A DNA stretch of 64,000 nt, from the NCBI RefSeq assembly GCF_001567565.1, contig NZ_LSSW01000028.1, positions 284,061 to 348,060 on the forward strand. Reading direction: 5' to 3'. A program made the position numbers and the translations under genes. This document shows, in pieces, positions 19,959 to 28,336 of this stretch (its first letter is position 1; each line of letters starts with the position of its first letter). The notes beneath the pieces were generated by a model, which worked only from the letters and a program-made list of their open reading frames with translations, did no database searches and was not told the origin of the DNA. Source of the DNA: Ectopseudomonas composti (GTDB lineage: Bacteria; Pseudomonadota; Gammaproteobacteria; Pseudomonadales; Pseudomonadaceae).

Positions 19959-21299
19959 TCAATCGATGCCCAGCTTCTTCAGTCGGTAGCGCATCGAACG
20001 GAAGGTCAGGCCGAGGCGCTGGGCGGCGGCCGTGCGGTTCCAGCGCGTCTCCTCCAGTGCCTGCATGATCAGCTTGCGTTCGATGTCTTCGAGGTAATCC
20101 TCCAGATTGTCGATCTGCGCCAGGCTGGCTTCGCCGGCTTCGCTGTTCGGGCCGCTGGCGTCGGCCAGGCGCAGGTCGCTGGGGGTGATCTGGTCGTCTT
20201 CGCACAGGGTGTAGGCGCGTTCGAGCATATTCTCCAGTTCGCGCACATTGCCCGGAAAACGATAGTTTTTCAGTTTCTCCAGCGCGTCGGGGTGCAGCTT
20301 GGCGGCGCAAAGGCCAGTGCCTTCGGCCAGGCGCGCGAGCATCACGCTGGCCAGTTGCGCGATGTCTTCGCGCCGCTCGCGCAGCGGCGGAACGCGCAGT
20401 TCGATGACGTTGAGGCGGTAGTAGAGGTCCTGGCGGAAACGGCCGGCAGCGACTTCGGCGGCGAGGTCCTTGTGGGTGGCGCAGAGAATGCGCACATCGA
20501 CCACCACCTCCTGCTGGCCGCCGACGGCCCGCACGGCTTTTTCCTGAATCGCGCGCAGCAGTTTCACCTGCATCGGCAACGGCAGGTCGGCGACTTCGTC
20601 GAGGAACAGCGTGCCGCCATTGGCCGCCTGGAACAGGCCCTGCTTGTCTTCGATGGCGCCGGTGAAGCTGCCTTTCTTGTGGCCGAAGAACTCGCTTTCC
20701 ATCAGCTCCGAAGGGATCGCGCCGCAGTTGACCGGTACGAATGGCTGTTCCACGCGTGGGCCCTGTTCGTGAATCAGACGGGCGACCAGTTCCTTGCCGC
20801 TGCCTGACTCACCGCTGATGTAGACCGGTGCCTGGCTGCGCGAGAGCTTCTGAATCTGTTTGCGCAGCGACTTCATGGGAGGCGAGTCACCCAGCAGACG
20901 ACTGTCTACCGGGGCTTCTTCCCCTTCGGGTGAGCGAATGCGCAGGGCGGTGGCGACCAGTTCGCGCAGGCGGCCCAGGTCCACCGGTTTGGTAAGGAAG
21001 TCGAAGGCGCCGGCCTTGAGCGAGTGGATCGCGGTATCCAGGCTGCCGTAGGCAGTGATCATCGCCACGGGAACCTGTGGGTGCCGCTGCTGGATGTGCT
21101 GCACCAGGTCCAGGCCAGTGCCGTCGGGCAGGCGCATGTCGGTCAGGCACAGGTCGAAGGGTTCACGCGCCAGCCATTCGCGCGCTTCCTTGACGTTGCG
21201 GGCGCTGCGGGTGTCCAGCTTCATGCGTCCGAGGGTGATTTCCAGCAGTTCGCGGATATCGGGTTCGTCGTCGACGATCAGGGCTCTCTGACGGTTCAT
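19959..21299 (-). CDS. pilR: Two-component response regulator PilR (NtrC family)
   Basis: 446 residues. Receiver domain with acidic pocket DDEP and phosphoacceptor Asp in LCLTDMRLPDG (about residue 54). The sigma54-interacting AAA domain has Walker A GESGSGKE, the GAFTGA loop written GSFTGA, and GTLFLDEVADLPLPMQ. A Fis-type helix-turn-helix is at the C-terminus (ALEETRWNRTAAAQRLGLT). In P. aeruginosa PilR with RpoN activates pilA transcription. It follows pilS by 2 bp. Confidence 0.95.
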   Translation of the reverse strand: MNRQRALIVDDEPDIRELLEITLGRMKLDTRSARNVKEAREWLAREPFDLCLTDMRLPDGTGLDLVQHIQQRHPQVPVAMITAYGSLDTAIHSLKAGAFDFLTKPVDLGRLRELVATALRIRSPEGEEAPVDSRLLGDSPPMKSLRKQIQKLSRSQAPVYISGESGSGKELVARLIHEQGPRVEQPFVPVNCGAIPSELMESEFFGHKKGSFTGAIEDKQGLFQAANGGTLFLDEVADLPLPMQVKLLRAIQEKAVRAVGGQQEVVVDVRILCATHKDLAAEVAAGRFRQDLYYRLNVIELRVPPLRERREDIAQLASVMLARLAEGTGLCAAKLHPDALEKLKNYRFPGNVRELENMLERAYTLCEDDQITPSDLRLADASGPNSEAGEASLAQIDNLEDYLEDIERKLIMQALEETRWNRTAAAQRLGLTFRSMRYRLKKLGID

Positions 21300-21301
21300 G
21301 T

Positions 21302-22894
21302 TCAGCTCAGTTTGCGCGGATGGGCGAAGGTGATGCGGAAGCAGCTGCCGCCTCCTTCACGAGGTTTATAGTCGAGGCGGGCCTGGTTGCTCTGGCACAG
21401 TTCGCGAGAGATATACAGGCCGAGGCCGGTGCCCTTGTTCTCGGTGGTGTAGAAGGGCTCGAAGATGTGCTGCTCCTGCTCGGGTGGCACGCCGGGGCCG
21501 TCATCGAGAATCTCCAGCACCGGCAGGTCGCTGGCTTCGTCGCGGAACAGTCGCAGCCAAACCTGGCCGACTCGGTGCTTTTGTGCACTGTAGCGTAGGC
21601 CGTTCTGCACCAGGTTGGTCAGTACCTGGGTCAGTTGGTGTGGGTCCATGCGCGTTTGCAGGCTGCCGCCCTGAGTTTCCAGGTGGATCTGCCGGTCAGA
21701 CGGTGCCGAGCTGCGGAACTCGCTGGCGAAGCGGTGCAGCCAGTACTTCAGGTCTAGCAGTTGCGGCTCGGCCTGGCGCCGACGCGAGAGTTGCAGCACG
21801 TTCTCGATCACCAGGTTCATGCGCTTGGAGTGGTCCTGAATGATCTGCGCCAGGCGTTGATCAGGGCCTTGCAGGTCTTCCGACTCCTGCAGTAACTGGG
21901 CGGCGTGGCTGATCGCGCCCAGCGGGTTGCGGATTTCATGGGCGATGCCGGCAGTCAGGCGGCCGAGCGAGGCCAGTTTGAGCTGCTGCGCCTGCTGGGC
22001 GATCTGCGAGATGTCGTCGAGAAACACCAGGGTGTGCTGCTGGTCGCCGCGCTGCAGGGAAATGAAGCTGGGCTGCAGCATCGGGCCGTCGACCTGCGCT
22101 TGCAGGCTGTCCGGGCGCAGGGTCGGGTTGTGCAGCCACTGTTGCAGGCGTTTGACCAGTTCGGGGCAGTGCGGGTCGATGATCTTGCCGCTGAGTTCGC
22201 CGCGCCCGAGCAGTTGCGTCGCCCCCTGGTTGGCCAGTAGCACGCGATGCTGGGTGTCGAGCACCAGAATGCCGGTGCGCATGCGTTGCAGGATCTGATC
22301 GTTGAGTTCTTCCAGGTTGGCGACATCGGCCGCGCGTTGTTCGGCCAGGCTTTCGCTGACCTGCAGGCGGCGGGTGATGCCCTGGATGAACAGGGCCCCG
22401 GCGAAGCACAGGGCACCGAGTGCGCCAGCCTGCACGTACTGCGCGGCCGCGGCGGGACGGCTCAGGCTGAGATAGAAGGTCAGGTAGATCAGTGCCATCG
22501 CGGCGATGGCGGCGATCAGCAGGCCAACGCGCCCACGCAGCAGGATGTTGGCGATGGCCACCGCCACCACCAGCAGGTTGCCGATGCCGCTGGGCGTGCC
22601 GCCAGCGGCGTAGAACAGCGCGGAGAGGAAGATCACGTCGACCAGCGCCAGGCTGAACAGCTGCATCAGGTGCTTGGGCCTGTGCACCAGTACGGCGATG
22701 AAGATATTGAGGATCAGGTAGACCCAGCTGCCGGTACGAAACAGCTCGATGTGCACGACATCCAGCAACTGCGAATCGAGATTGCTGGAAATCAACAGAA
22801 TCAGCGCCAGGCCGATGCTCAGGCGATAGAAGTGATAGAGCCTGAGGATGCGCCGTCCCTGAGTACCCGCTTGCAAGCTGAGGTCAGCGGTCAC
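21302..22894 (-). CDS. pilS: Sensor histidine kinase PilS
   Basis: 530 residues. Six hydrophobic segments in roughly the first 180 residues, a PAS-like region, the H box GIAHEIRNPLGAISHAAQ with His near residue 315, and ATP-binding boxes (LVQNGLRYS, DDGPGVPPEQEQHIF, NKGTGLGLYIS). It senses pilin in the inner membrane and phosphorylates PilR in P. aeruginosa. The ATG at 22894 lies inside the end of the preceding small gene (11 bp overlap), so the pair is probably co-transcribed. Confidence 0.95.
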   Translation of the reverse strand: MTADLSLQAGTQGRRILRLYHFYRLSIGLALILLISSNLDSQLLDVVHIELFRTGSWVYLILNIFIAVLVHRPKHLMQLFSLALVDVIFLSALFYAAGGTPSGIGNLLVVAVAIANILLRGRVGLLIAAIAAMALIYLTFYLSLSRPAAAAQYVQAGALGALCFAGALFIQGITRRLQVSESLAEQRAADVANLEELNDQILQRMRTGILVLDTQHRVLLANQGATQLLGRGELSGKIIDPHCPELVKRLQQWLHNPTLRPDSLQAQVDGPMLQPSFISLQRGDQQHTLVFLDDISQIAQQAQQLKLASLGRLTAGIAHEIRNPLGAISHAAQLLQESEDLQGPDQRLAQIIQDHSKRMNLVIENVLQLSRRRQAEPQLLDLKYWLHRFASEFRSSAPSDRQIHLETQGGSLQTRMDPHQLTQVLTNLVQNGLRYSAQKHRVGQVWLRLFRDEASDLPVLEILDDGPGVPPEQEQHIFEPFYTTENKGTGLGLYISRELCQSNQARLDYKPREGGGSCFRITFAHPRKLS

Positions 22895-23120
22895 CGGTGT
22901 GCGGGCCTTGTTCGAGATGCGCCTGGCTGCAATACCACTGCTGACCCTGGTTCAGCGCCTGCGGCTTGGGCACGTGCACCCCGCAATGTGCGCAACGCAC
23001 CATGGGGGCCGCGGCATCCTCGGTGGGGCGAGTGCTTTTGGGTTTGCTGATGAAGCGGCGCCAGATCCAGATCGCAGCGAAGATGATCGCGATCCAGAAC
23101 AGCAGGCGAAAAAGACCCAT
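22884..23120 (-). CDS. Small membrane protein with zinc-ribbon-like cysteines (PP0621 type)
   Basis: 78 residues. One N-terminal helix (LFRLLFWIAIIFAAIWIWRRF) followed by a short domain with VRCAHCGVHVPKP and WYCSQAHLEQG, giving a CxxC plus C/H set that could bind zinc. It sits directly before pilS with an 11-bp overlap. This small protein upstream of pilS is found in other pseudomonads; its function is unknown to me. A link to PilS signalling is only suggested by the overlap. Confidence 0.8.
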   Translation of the reverse strand: MGLFRLLFWIAIIFAAIWIWRRFISKPKSTRPTEDAAAPMVRCAHCGVHVPKPQALNQGQQWYCSQAHLEQGPHTGDR

Positions 23121-23256
23121 GTTGTGCTCTTCTGTTCGTTTAAAGCCGGCAGTTTAGCCAAGCCGAGTGCATCGGCACAGTATCCACATGACAGCCTGTG
23201 CGCTGTTTCCTGGCTGCGCGCCTGTACTCGTTGCGATATTCACTCGAAAACGGGCA

Positions 23257-23284
23257 ATAAAAAGGGAGGCCTTGGCCTCCCTTG
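23257..23284 (-). terminator. Terminator of bamD
   Basis: AAGGGAGGCC and GGCCTCCCTT arms with a 2-base loop; read on the minus strand the hairpin is followed by TTTTTATTG. It is 17 bases after the bamD stop. Confidence 0.88.
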
Positions 23285-23300
23285 TTTACTGTCACCGCGA

Positions 23301-24293
23301 TCAGTCGAACAGACCGAAGGTCAGGTAGCTCCAGAACGAACGCTTCTTGGCGGTTTCGCCGGTCTTGGCGTCCTGCTGCAGTTCGGCAGGAATCTGCTGC
23401 TCGGCGTCTTCGTACTGGCGGATCACGTCCTGGCTGGCGCGGGTTTCGCCCGGTGGCAGCGGCGTGTCGGTTTCGATCAGGCCGAGGGTGGCCTTGGCCA
23501 GCCAGGAGCGGTTGTCGGATTCTTCCTCGAGCGGGACGAACTCGCCGCTTTCCAGGCTCGGATGATCAGGGTAGTTGAGCTTGAGGGTTTCCAGGCTGGT
23601 GGCAGCCAGATCGTCCAGCGACAGGCGCTGATAGGCTTCGGTCATGATCGCCAGGCCGTCACCGACCGACGGAGTTTCCTGGAAGTTTTCCACCACGTAG
23701 CGGCCGCGGTTGGCGGCGGCGACATAGGCCTGGCGGGTCAGGTAATAGTGACCAACGTGTATTTCGTAGGCGGCCAGCAGGTTGCGCAGGTAGATCATGC
23801 GCTGCTTGGCATCGGGCGCGTAGCGGCTGGTCGGGTAGCGGCTGGTGAGTTGTGCGAACTCGTTGTAGGAGTCGCGCGCGGCGCCGGGGTCACGCTTGGT
23901 CATGTCCAGTGGCAGGAAGCGCGCCAATAGGCCACGGTCCTGGTCGAAGGACGCCAGGCCCTTGAGGTAGTAGGCGTAGTCGACGTTGGCATGCTGTGGA
24001 TGCAGGCGAATGAAGCGCTCGGCGGACGACTTGGTGGCCTCCGGCTCTGCATTCTTGTAGTAGGCGTAGATCAGCTCCAGCTGCGCCTGCTCGGCGTAGC
24101 GACCGAACGGATAGCGCGACTCCAGCGCCTTCAGTTTGGCAATGGCCTGGGTGTAGCTGCGGTTGTCCAGGTCGGCCTGGGCCTGCTGGTACAGCTCCAC
24201 CTCGCTGAGGTTTTCATCGACCTCCGGCTGCTTGGAAGAGCAGGCGGCGGTAAGGGCGAGGATGGCGATCAGCAGCAGGTGTTTCACTTGCAT
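23301..24293 (-). CDS. bamD: Outer membrane assembly lipoprotein BamD (ComL)
   Basis: 330 residues. A lipoprotein signal peptide ends at LTAAC (Cys18). TPR units follow: [46 protein letters not shown], and [40 protein letters not shown] is characteristic of BamD. It is part of the Bam complex that inserts beta-barrel proteins. The C-terminal extension (after about residue 250) is longer than in E. coli, as is usual in Pseudomonas. Divergent from rluD. Confidence 0.96.
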   Translation of the reverse strand: MQVKHLLLIAILALTAACSSKQPEVDENLSEVELYQQAQADLDNRSYTQAIAKLKALESRYPFGRYAEQAQLELIYAYYKNAEPEATKSSAERFIRLHPQHANVDYAYYLKGLASFDQDRGLLARFLPLDMTKRDPGAARDSYNEFAQLTSRYPTSRYAPDAKQRMIYLRNLLAAYEIHVGHYYLTRQAYVAAANRGRYVVENFQETPSVGDGLAIMTEAYQRLSLDDLAATSLETLKLNYPDHPSLESGEFVPLEEESDNRSWLAKATLGLIETDTPLPPGETRASQDVIRQYEDAEQQIPAELQQDAKTGETAKKRSFWSYLTFGLFD

Positions 24294-24431
24294 GGCGGCT
24301 TGCGTCCCTGTGACGGCCGCGCGGCCGTCCTGTTATGATGAGCGCCCCCGGAAAACCCTGGGGCAAAGACGCCGTATTTAACCACAAGCCTGTCGCCGAA
24401 ACCAAAGGCCAGGCTCCCGCCGTTGCCGAAG

Positions 24432-25406
24432 ATGACTTCTATAGATAAACAGCTGATCCAACTCCAGGCCATCGTTCCCTTTGAACAGGGCGGTCAACGC
24501 CTCGACCAGGTGGCTGCGCAGCTGTTTGGCGAGTACTCGCGTTCGCGGCTTTCCACCTGGATCAAGGACGGTCGCCTGACCGTCGATGGTGCCGTGGCAC
24601 GCCCGCGCGATACCGTGCATGCCGGCTCGACCCTGGTGCTCGATGCCGAGCAGGAAGCGCAGGGCGAGTGGATCGCGCAGGACATCGAGCTGAACATCGT
24701 CTACGAAGACGAACACCTGCTGGTGATCGACAAGCCTGCTGGGCTGGTCGTGCACCCGGCTGCCGGACACGCCGACGGCACCTTGCTCAATGCGCTGCTG
24801 CATCACGTGCCGGACATCATCAATGTGCCGCGTGCCGGCATCGTCCATCGTCTGGACAAGGACACCACCGGGCTGATGGTGGTGGCCAAGACCCTGCAGG
24901 CGCAGACCAATCTGGTCGAGCAACTGCAGAAGCGCAGCGTCAGCCGCATTTATGAATGCATCTGCATCGGTGTGATCACCGCCGGTGGCACCATCGACGC
25001 GCCCATTGGTCGCAGCTCCAGCCAGCGTCAGCGCATGGCGGTGACCGACGGCGGCAAGCCGGCGATCAGTCATTACCGCGTACTCGAACGCTATCGCTCG
25101 CACACCCATGTGCGGGTCAAGCTGGAAACCGGGCGTACCCACCAGATCCGCGTGCACATGAGCCATGTTGGCTATCCGCTGGTGGGCGATCCGGTTTACG
25201 CCGGGCGTTTTCGTATTCCGCCAGCGGCCAGCCAGAGCCTGGTGCAAAGCCTCAAGGAGTTTCCGCGTCAGGCCCTGCATGCGCGCTTTCTCGAGCTGGA
25301 TCACCCGGCTACCGGTAAGCGCATGAAGTGGGAGTCGGCGCTGCCGGATGATCTGGTTTGGCTGCTGACCCTGCTGCGTCAGGATCGCGAGGCCTTCGTC
25401 GGGTGA
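24432..25406 (+). CDS. rluD: 23S rRNA pseudouridine synthase RluD
   Basis: About 324 residues. N-terminal S4 RNA-binding domain (GGQRLDQVAAQLFGEYSRSR), then the RluA-type catalytic domain with active-site Asp in GIVHRLDKDTTGLMVV and GRTHQIRVHMSHVGYPL. It modifies helix 69 of 23S rRNA in the large subunit. The ATG at 24432 is preferred; a TTG three codons upstream is the alternative, and neither has a clear ribosome binding site. The stop overlaps the GTG start of pgeF. Confidence 0.94.
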   Translation: MTSIDKQLIQLQAIVPFEQGGQRLDQVAAQLFGEYSRSRLSTWIKDGRLTVDGAVARPRDTVHAGSTLVLDAEQEAQGEWIAQDIELNIVYEDEHLLVIDKPAGLVVHPAAGHADGTLLNALLHHVPDIINVPRAGIVHRLDKDTTGLMVVAKTLQAQTNLVEQLQKRSVSRIYECICIGVITAGGTIDAPIGRSSSQRQRMAVTDGGKPAISHYRVLERYRSHTHVRVKLETGRTHQIRVHMSHVGYPLVGDPVYAGRFRIPPAASQSLVQSLKEFPRQALHARFLELDHPATGKRMKWESALPDDLVWLLTLLRQDREAFVG

Positions 25407-26134
25407 GTGCCCACGACTGGCTGACACCCGACTGGCCTGCGCCAGCCAATGTGCGTGCCTGCGTCACCACGCGCAGCGGCGGCGTCAGCGCGACGCCGTA
25501 CGACAGCTTCAACCTGGGCGACCATGTCGAAGACGACCCCGTTGCCGTGGCAAGCAACCGTCAACAGCTGATCGATGTCCTGGGTTGCCAGCCGGCCTGG
25601 CTGCGTCAGGTGCATGGCATCGTCGTGGCGTCAGCGGACCCGGCGCTGGTCATCGAAGCCGATGGCAACTGGACGGCCACGCCCGGTATCGCCTGCACGG
25701 CGATGACTGCCGACTGTCTGCCGGCCTTGTTCTGCGACCGCGCCGGGACGCGCGTGGCGGCGGCCCATGCCGGCTGGCGCGGGCTAGCCGGTGGCGTACT
25801 GGAGGCGACCGTGCAGGCGCTGAACGTGGCGCCGCAGGAGCTGCTGGTCTGGCTTGGCCCGGCCATCGGCCCGGCCGCGTTCGAGGTGGGCGGCGAAGTG
25901 CGTGAAGCCTTTGTGCAACAGCATGCCGAGGCTGCCAGCGCATTCGTGCCCAGCGTCAATGCCGGCAAGTTCATGGCCGATATCTACCAGCTGGCGCGCC
26001 TTCGCCTGGCTGCGATCGGCGTTACCGCCGTCAGTGGTGGTGGCCTGTGCACCTACAACGACCCGCGTTTCTATTCCTATCGGCGCAGCGCCCGCACTGG
26101 GCGTTTCGCCTCGCTGATCTGGCTGCAACCCTGA
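25403..26134 (+). CDS. pgeF: YfiH/PgeF family purine nucleoside phosphorylase / peptidoglycan editing factor
   Basis: 243 residues from the GTG at 25403, which overlaps the rluD stop (GTGA). The metal-binding set of the family is visible: RQVHG, MTADCLPALFCDR, and AAHAGWRGLAGGVLEAT. Family members act as multi-copper or zinc-dependent nucleoside phosphorylases and clear mis-incorporated UDP-MurNAc-Ser in E. coli. The rluD-pgeF pairing is conserved in gamma-proteobacteria. In P. aeruginosa clpB follows; here it does not. Confidence 0.9.
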   Translation: MSAHDWLTPDWPAPANVRACVTTRSGGVSATPYDSFNLGDHVEDDPVAVASNRQQLIDVLGCQPAWLRQVHGIVVASADPALVIEADGNWTATPGIACTAMTADCLPALFCDRAGTRVAAAHAGWRGLAGGVLEATVQALNVAPQELLVWLGPAIGPAAFEVGGEVREAFVQQHAEAASAFVPSVNAGKFMADIYQLARLRLAAIGVTAVSGGGLCTYNDPRFYSYRRSARTGRFASLIWLQP

Positions 26135-26135
26135 G

Positions 26136-26284
26136 CGTAGGGTGGATCACGCTTTGTCGATCCAGCAGAACAGCATCCCTCCAGTCCTTGTGTTCGTCCG
26201 GAAAATAGCTGGCAGAGCGGCCTGGGCGAGCTGTAGGACCGGCTTCAGCCGCGATGCATTTCGCGGCTAAAGCCGCTCCTACAG
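26136..26284. repeat. Intergenic repeats: GTAGGGTGGATCACGC type plus inverted REP pair
   Basis: The 327-bp gap 26135-26461 holds no gene. At 26138-26163 is the GTAGGGTGGATCACGCTTTG repeat, found again near 59265. At 26231-26284 two REP cores face each other (CTGTAGGACCGGCTTCAGCC and CGGCTAAAGCCGCTCCTACA), a REPIN-like pair that can fold into one long hairpin. The remainder up to 26461 shows no clear promoter; pgeF may end here. Confidence 0.75.
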
Positions 26285-26461
26285 GTTTGTGGTTGCTTCA
26301 TGTTCTGCGACTGGTTTTTTACCTGGTCGATCACGCCCCATGGCTCCCCACCTGGTATCCGCCTCGAAAGATCCGTCCATTCAGGTGTTCCGTTCTAACC
26401 CTCAATCACCAATATCAATAGTGCTGTGCCGAGCGAGACGACCGGTCATATGCTCGGCGCC

Positions 26462-27052
26462 ATGAACAGCATTCGACTCGACAAGCGCGACCTGATCCTG
26501 AGCAAAGGCTCGGCGGTGATGACCCGGCGCGGCTATCACGGCACCGGCGTGCTGGAGATCGTCCAGGCGGCCGGGATTCCCAAGGGCAGCTTCTATCACT
26601 ACTTTGCCAGCAAGGAAGACTTCGCCCTGCAGGCGCTGGCTTTCATCTATCGCCCGCGTCTGGCGCGATACGCCCAGGCGCTGAATGATCCGGCGTCGAG
26701 CCCGCGGGCGCGCATCCTTGGCTATTACCGTGAGCTGCTGGCGCATTTCGCCCGCCAGGAGACGCCGCAGTACCACTGCTTCATCGGCAGCCTGAGTTTC
26801 GAGATGAGCGAGATGCTGCCGGCGATCGGCGCTGAAGTCGCGGCCATCCAGCAGGCATCGGTGGACATCCTGCGCGGCTGCCTGGAGCAGGCGCAGGCAG
26901 CCGGTGAACTGCCGGCCGACGAGGACTGCGGCAACCTCGCCACCTTCATCAGCGATGCCTGGCAGGGCGTGTTGGCCCGCCTCAAGGTCGGCCGCAACCA
27001 GCAGCCGCTGCAAGCTTTCGTCACCCGCCTGGAGCGTTTGCTGCAGGCCTGA
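26462..27052 (+). CDS. TetR/AcrR family transcriptional regulator (NemR-like)
   Basis: 196 residues from MNSIRLDKRDLILSKG. The N-terminal helix-turn-helix is clear (GTGVLEIVQAAGIPKGSFYHYFASKEDFALQAL). The C-terminal ligand domain has PQYHCFIGSLSFEMSEM and two cysteines (HCF, RGCLEQA), in the style of NemR-type regulators. It lies 24 bp upstream of a flavin oxidoreductase on the same strand, the layout of nemR-nemA, so it probably represses that gene in response to electrophiles. The start is uncertain; in-frame codons exist at 26426 and 26450. Confidence 0.85.
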   Translation: MNSIRLDKRDLILSKGSAVMTRRGYHGTGVLEIVQAAGIPKGSFYHYFASKEDFALQALAFIYRPRLARYAQALNDPASSPRARILGYYRELLAHFARQETPQYHCFIGSLSFEMSEMLPAIGAEVAAIQQASVDILRGCLEQAQAAGELPADEDCGNLATFISDAWQGVLARLKVGRNQQPLQAFVTRLERLLQA

Positions 27053-27076
27053 TTACCCTTCAACCCCAGAGGAAAG

Positions 27077-28189
27077 ATGATGAGCGCTCCCGTTCAAGCC
27101 CTGTTCGCCCCGTTCCGCCTCGGTAACCTGGAGCTGCCGACCCGTGTGGTCATGGCGCCGATGACCCGTTCGTTCTCTCCCGGTGGCGTACCCAATGCCC
27201 AGGTCATCGAGTACTACCGTCGCCGCGCGGCTGCGGGCGTGGGCCTGATCGTCACCGAAGGCACCACGGTCGGGCACAAGGCCGCCAATGGGTATCCGAA
27301 CGTGCCGCGTTTCTACGGCGAAGATGCCCTGGCCGGCTGGAAGCTGGTGGTCGACGCCGTACATGCCGAAGGCGGCAAGATCGTCCCGCAGCTCTGGCAT
27401 GTCGGCAACGTAAGGCGCCTGGGCACCGAGCCGGATGCCAGCGTGCCCGGCTATGGGCCGATGGAAAAGCTCAAGGACGGCGAAGTGGTGGTGCATGGCA
27501 TGACCCAGGCCGATATCGATGAGGTGATCGCCGCCTTCGCCCAGGCTGCACGCGATGCCAAGGCCATTGGCATGGACGGCGTGGAGATCCACGGCGCCCA
27601 CGGTTACCTGATCGACCAGTTCTTCTGGGAAGGCAGCAACCAGCGCACCGATGGCTACGGTGGCGACCTGGCGGCGCGTTCGCGTTTCGCCATCGAGCTG
27701 ATCCAGGCGGTGCGCGCGGCGGTCGGCCCGGACTTCCCGATCATCCTGCGTTACTCGCAGTGGAAGCAGCAGGACTACACCGCGCGTCTGGTGCAGACCC
27801 CGGAGCAGCTGGAAGCCTTCCTCAAGCCGCTGTCCGATGCTGGCGTGGACATTTTCCATTGCTCGACCCGCCGTTTCTGGGAGCCGGAGTTCGAAGGCAG
27901 CGACCTCAACCTGGCCGGCTGGACACGTAAGCTCACCGGCAAGCCGACCATCACCGTCGGCAGCGTCGGCCTGGATGGCGAGTTCCTGCAGTTCATGGTC
28001 AAGACCGACAAGGTGGCCGAGCCTGCCAGCCTCGAGAATCTGCTCGAGCGCCTGAACAAGCAGGAATTCGACCTGGTAGCGGTGGGGCGCGCGTTGCTGG
28101 TCGACCCGGACTGGGCGCTGAAGGTGCGCGAAGGTCGCGAGCAGGACATCCTGCCGTTCAGTCGCGAGGCGTTGACCACGCTGGTCTGA
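27077..28189 (+). CDS. NADH:flavin oxidoreductase, old yellow enzyme family
   Basis: 370 residues forming an FMN TIM barrel. Seen are LFAPFRLGNLELPTRVVMAPMTR, PQLWHVGNVRR, the substrate-binding HGAHGYLIDQFFW, RTDGYGGDLAARSRF, and the C-terminal FDLVAVGRALLVDPDW phosphate site. Such enzymes reduce activated C=C bonds, nitrate esters or quinones. It has a strong ribosome binding site (AGAGGAAAG) and a terminator, and forms a two-gene unit with the TetR gene. The substrate is unknown. HGAH is the usual HxxH/N pair of the class. Confidence 0.92.
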   Translation: MMSAPVQALFAPFRLGNLELPTRVVMAPMTRSFSPGGVPNAQVIEYYRRRAAAGVGLIVTEGTTVGHKAANGYPNVPRFYGEDALAGWKLVVDAVHAEGGKIVPQLWHVGNVRRLGTEPDASVPGYGPMEKLKDGEVVVHGMTQADIDEVIAAFAQAARDAKAIGMDGVEIHGAHGYLIDQFFWEGSNQRTDGYGGDLAARSRFAIELIQAVRAAVGPDFPIILRYSQWKQQDYTARLVQTPEQLEAFLKPLSDAGVDIFHCSTRRFWEPEFEGSDLNLAGWTRKLTGKPTITVGSVGLDGEFLQFMVKTDKVAEPASLENLLERLNKQEFDLVAVGRALLVDPDWALKVREGREQDILPFSREALTTLV

Positions 28190-28232
28190 ACCTGGCTTTC
28201 CAGGGCGCCGCGAGCCGGCGCCTGGTTTTCCC

Positions 28233-28258
28233 AGCCCCGGCACATCGGGGCTTTTTTA
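28233..28258 (+). terminator. Terminator after the old yellow enzyme gene
   Basis: AGCCCCG and CGGGGCT arms around GCACAT, followed by TTTTTT, about 45 bases after the stop codon. Confidence 0.85.
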
Positions 28259-28336
28259 TGGCTGCTGGTTGAGGGGGCGCCGTGCTCGGTATCGTGGCTG
28301 GTCCCGGTGCGCACGGCGCACCCTATGGGGAATGTA

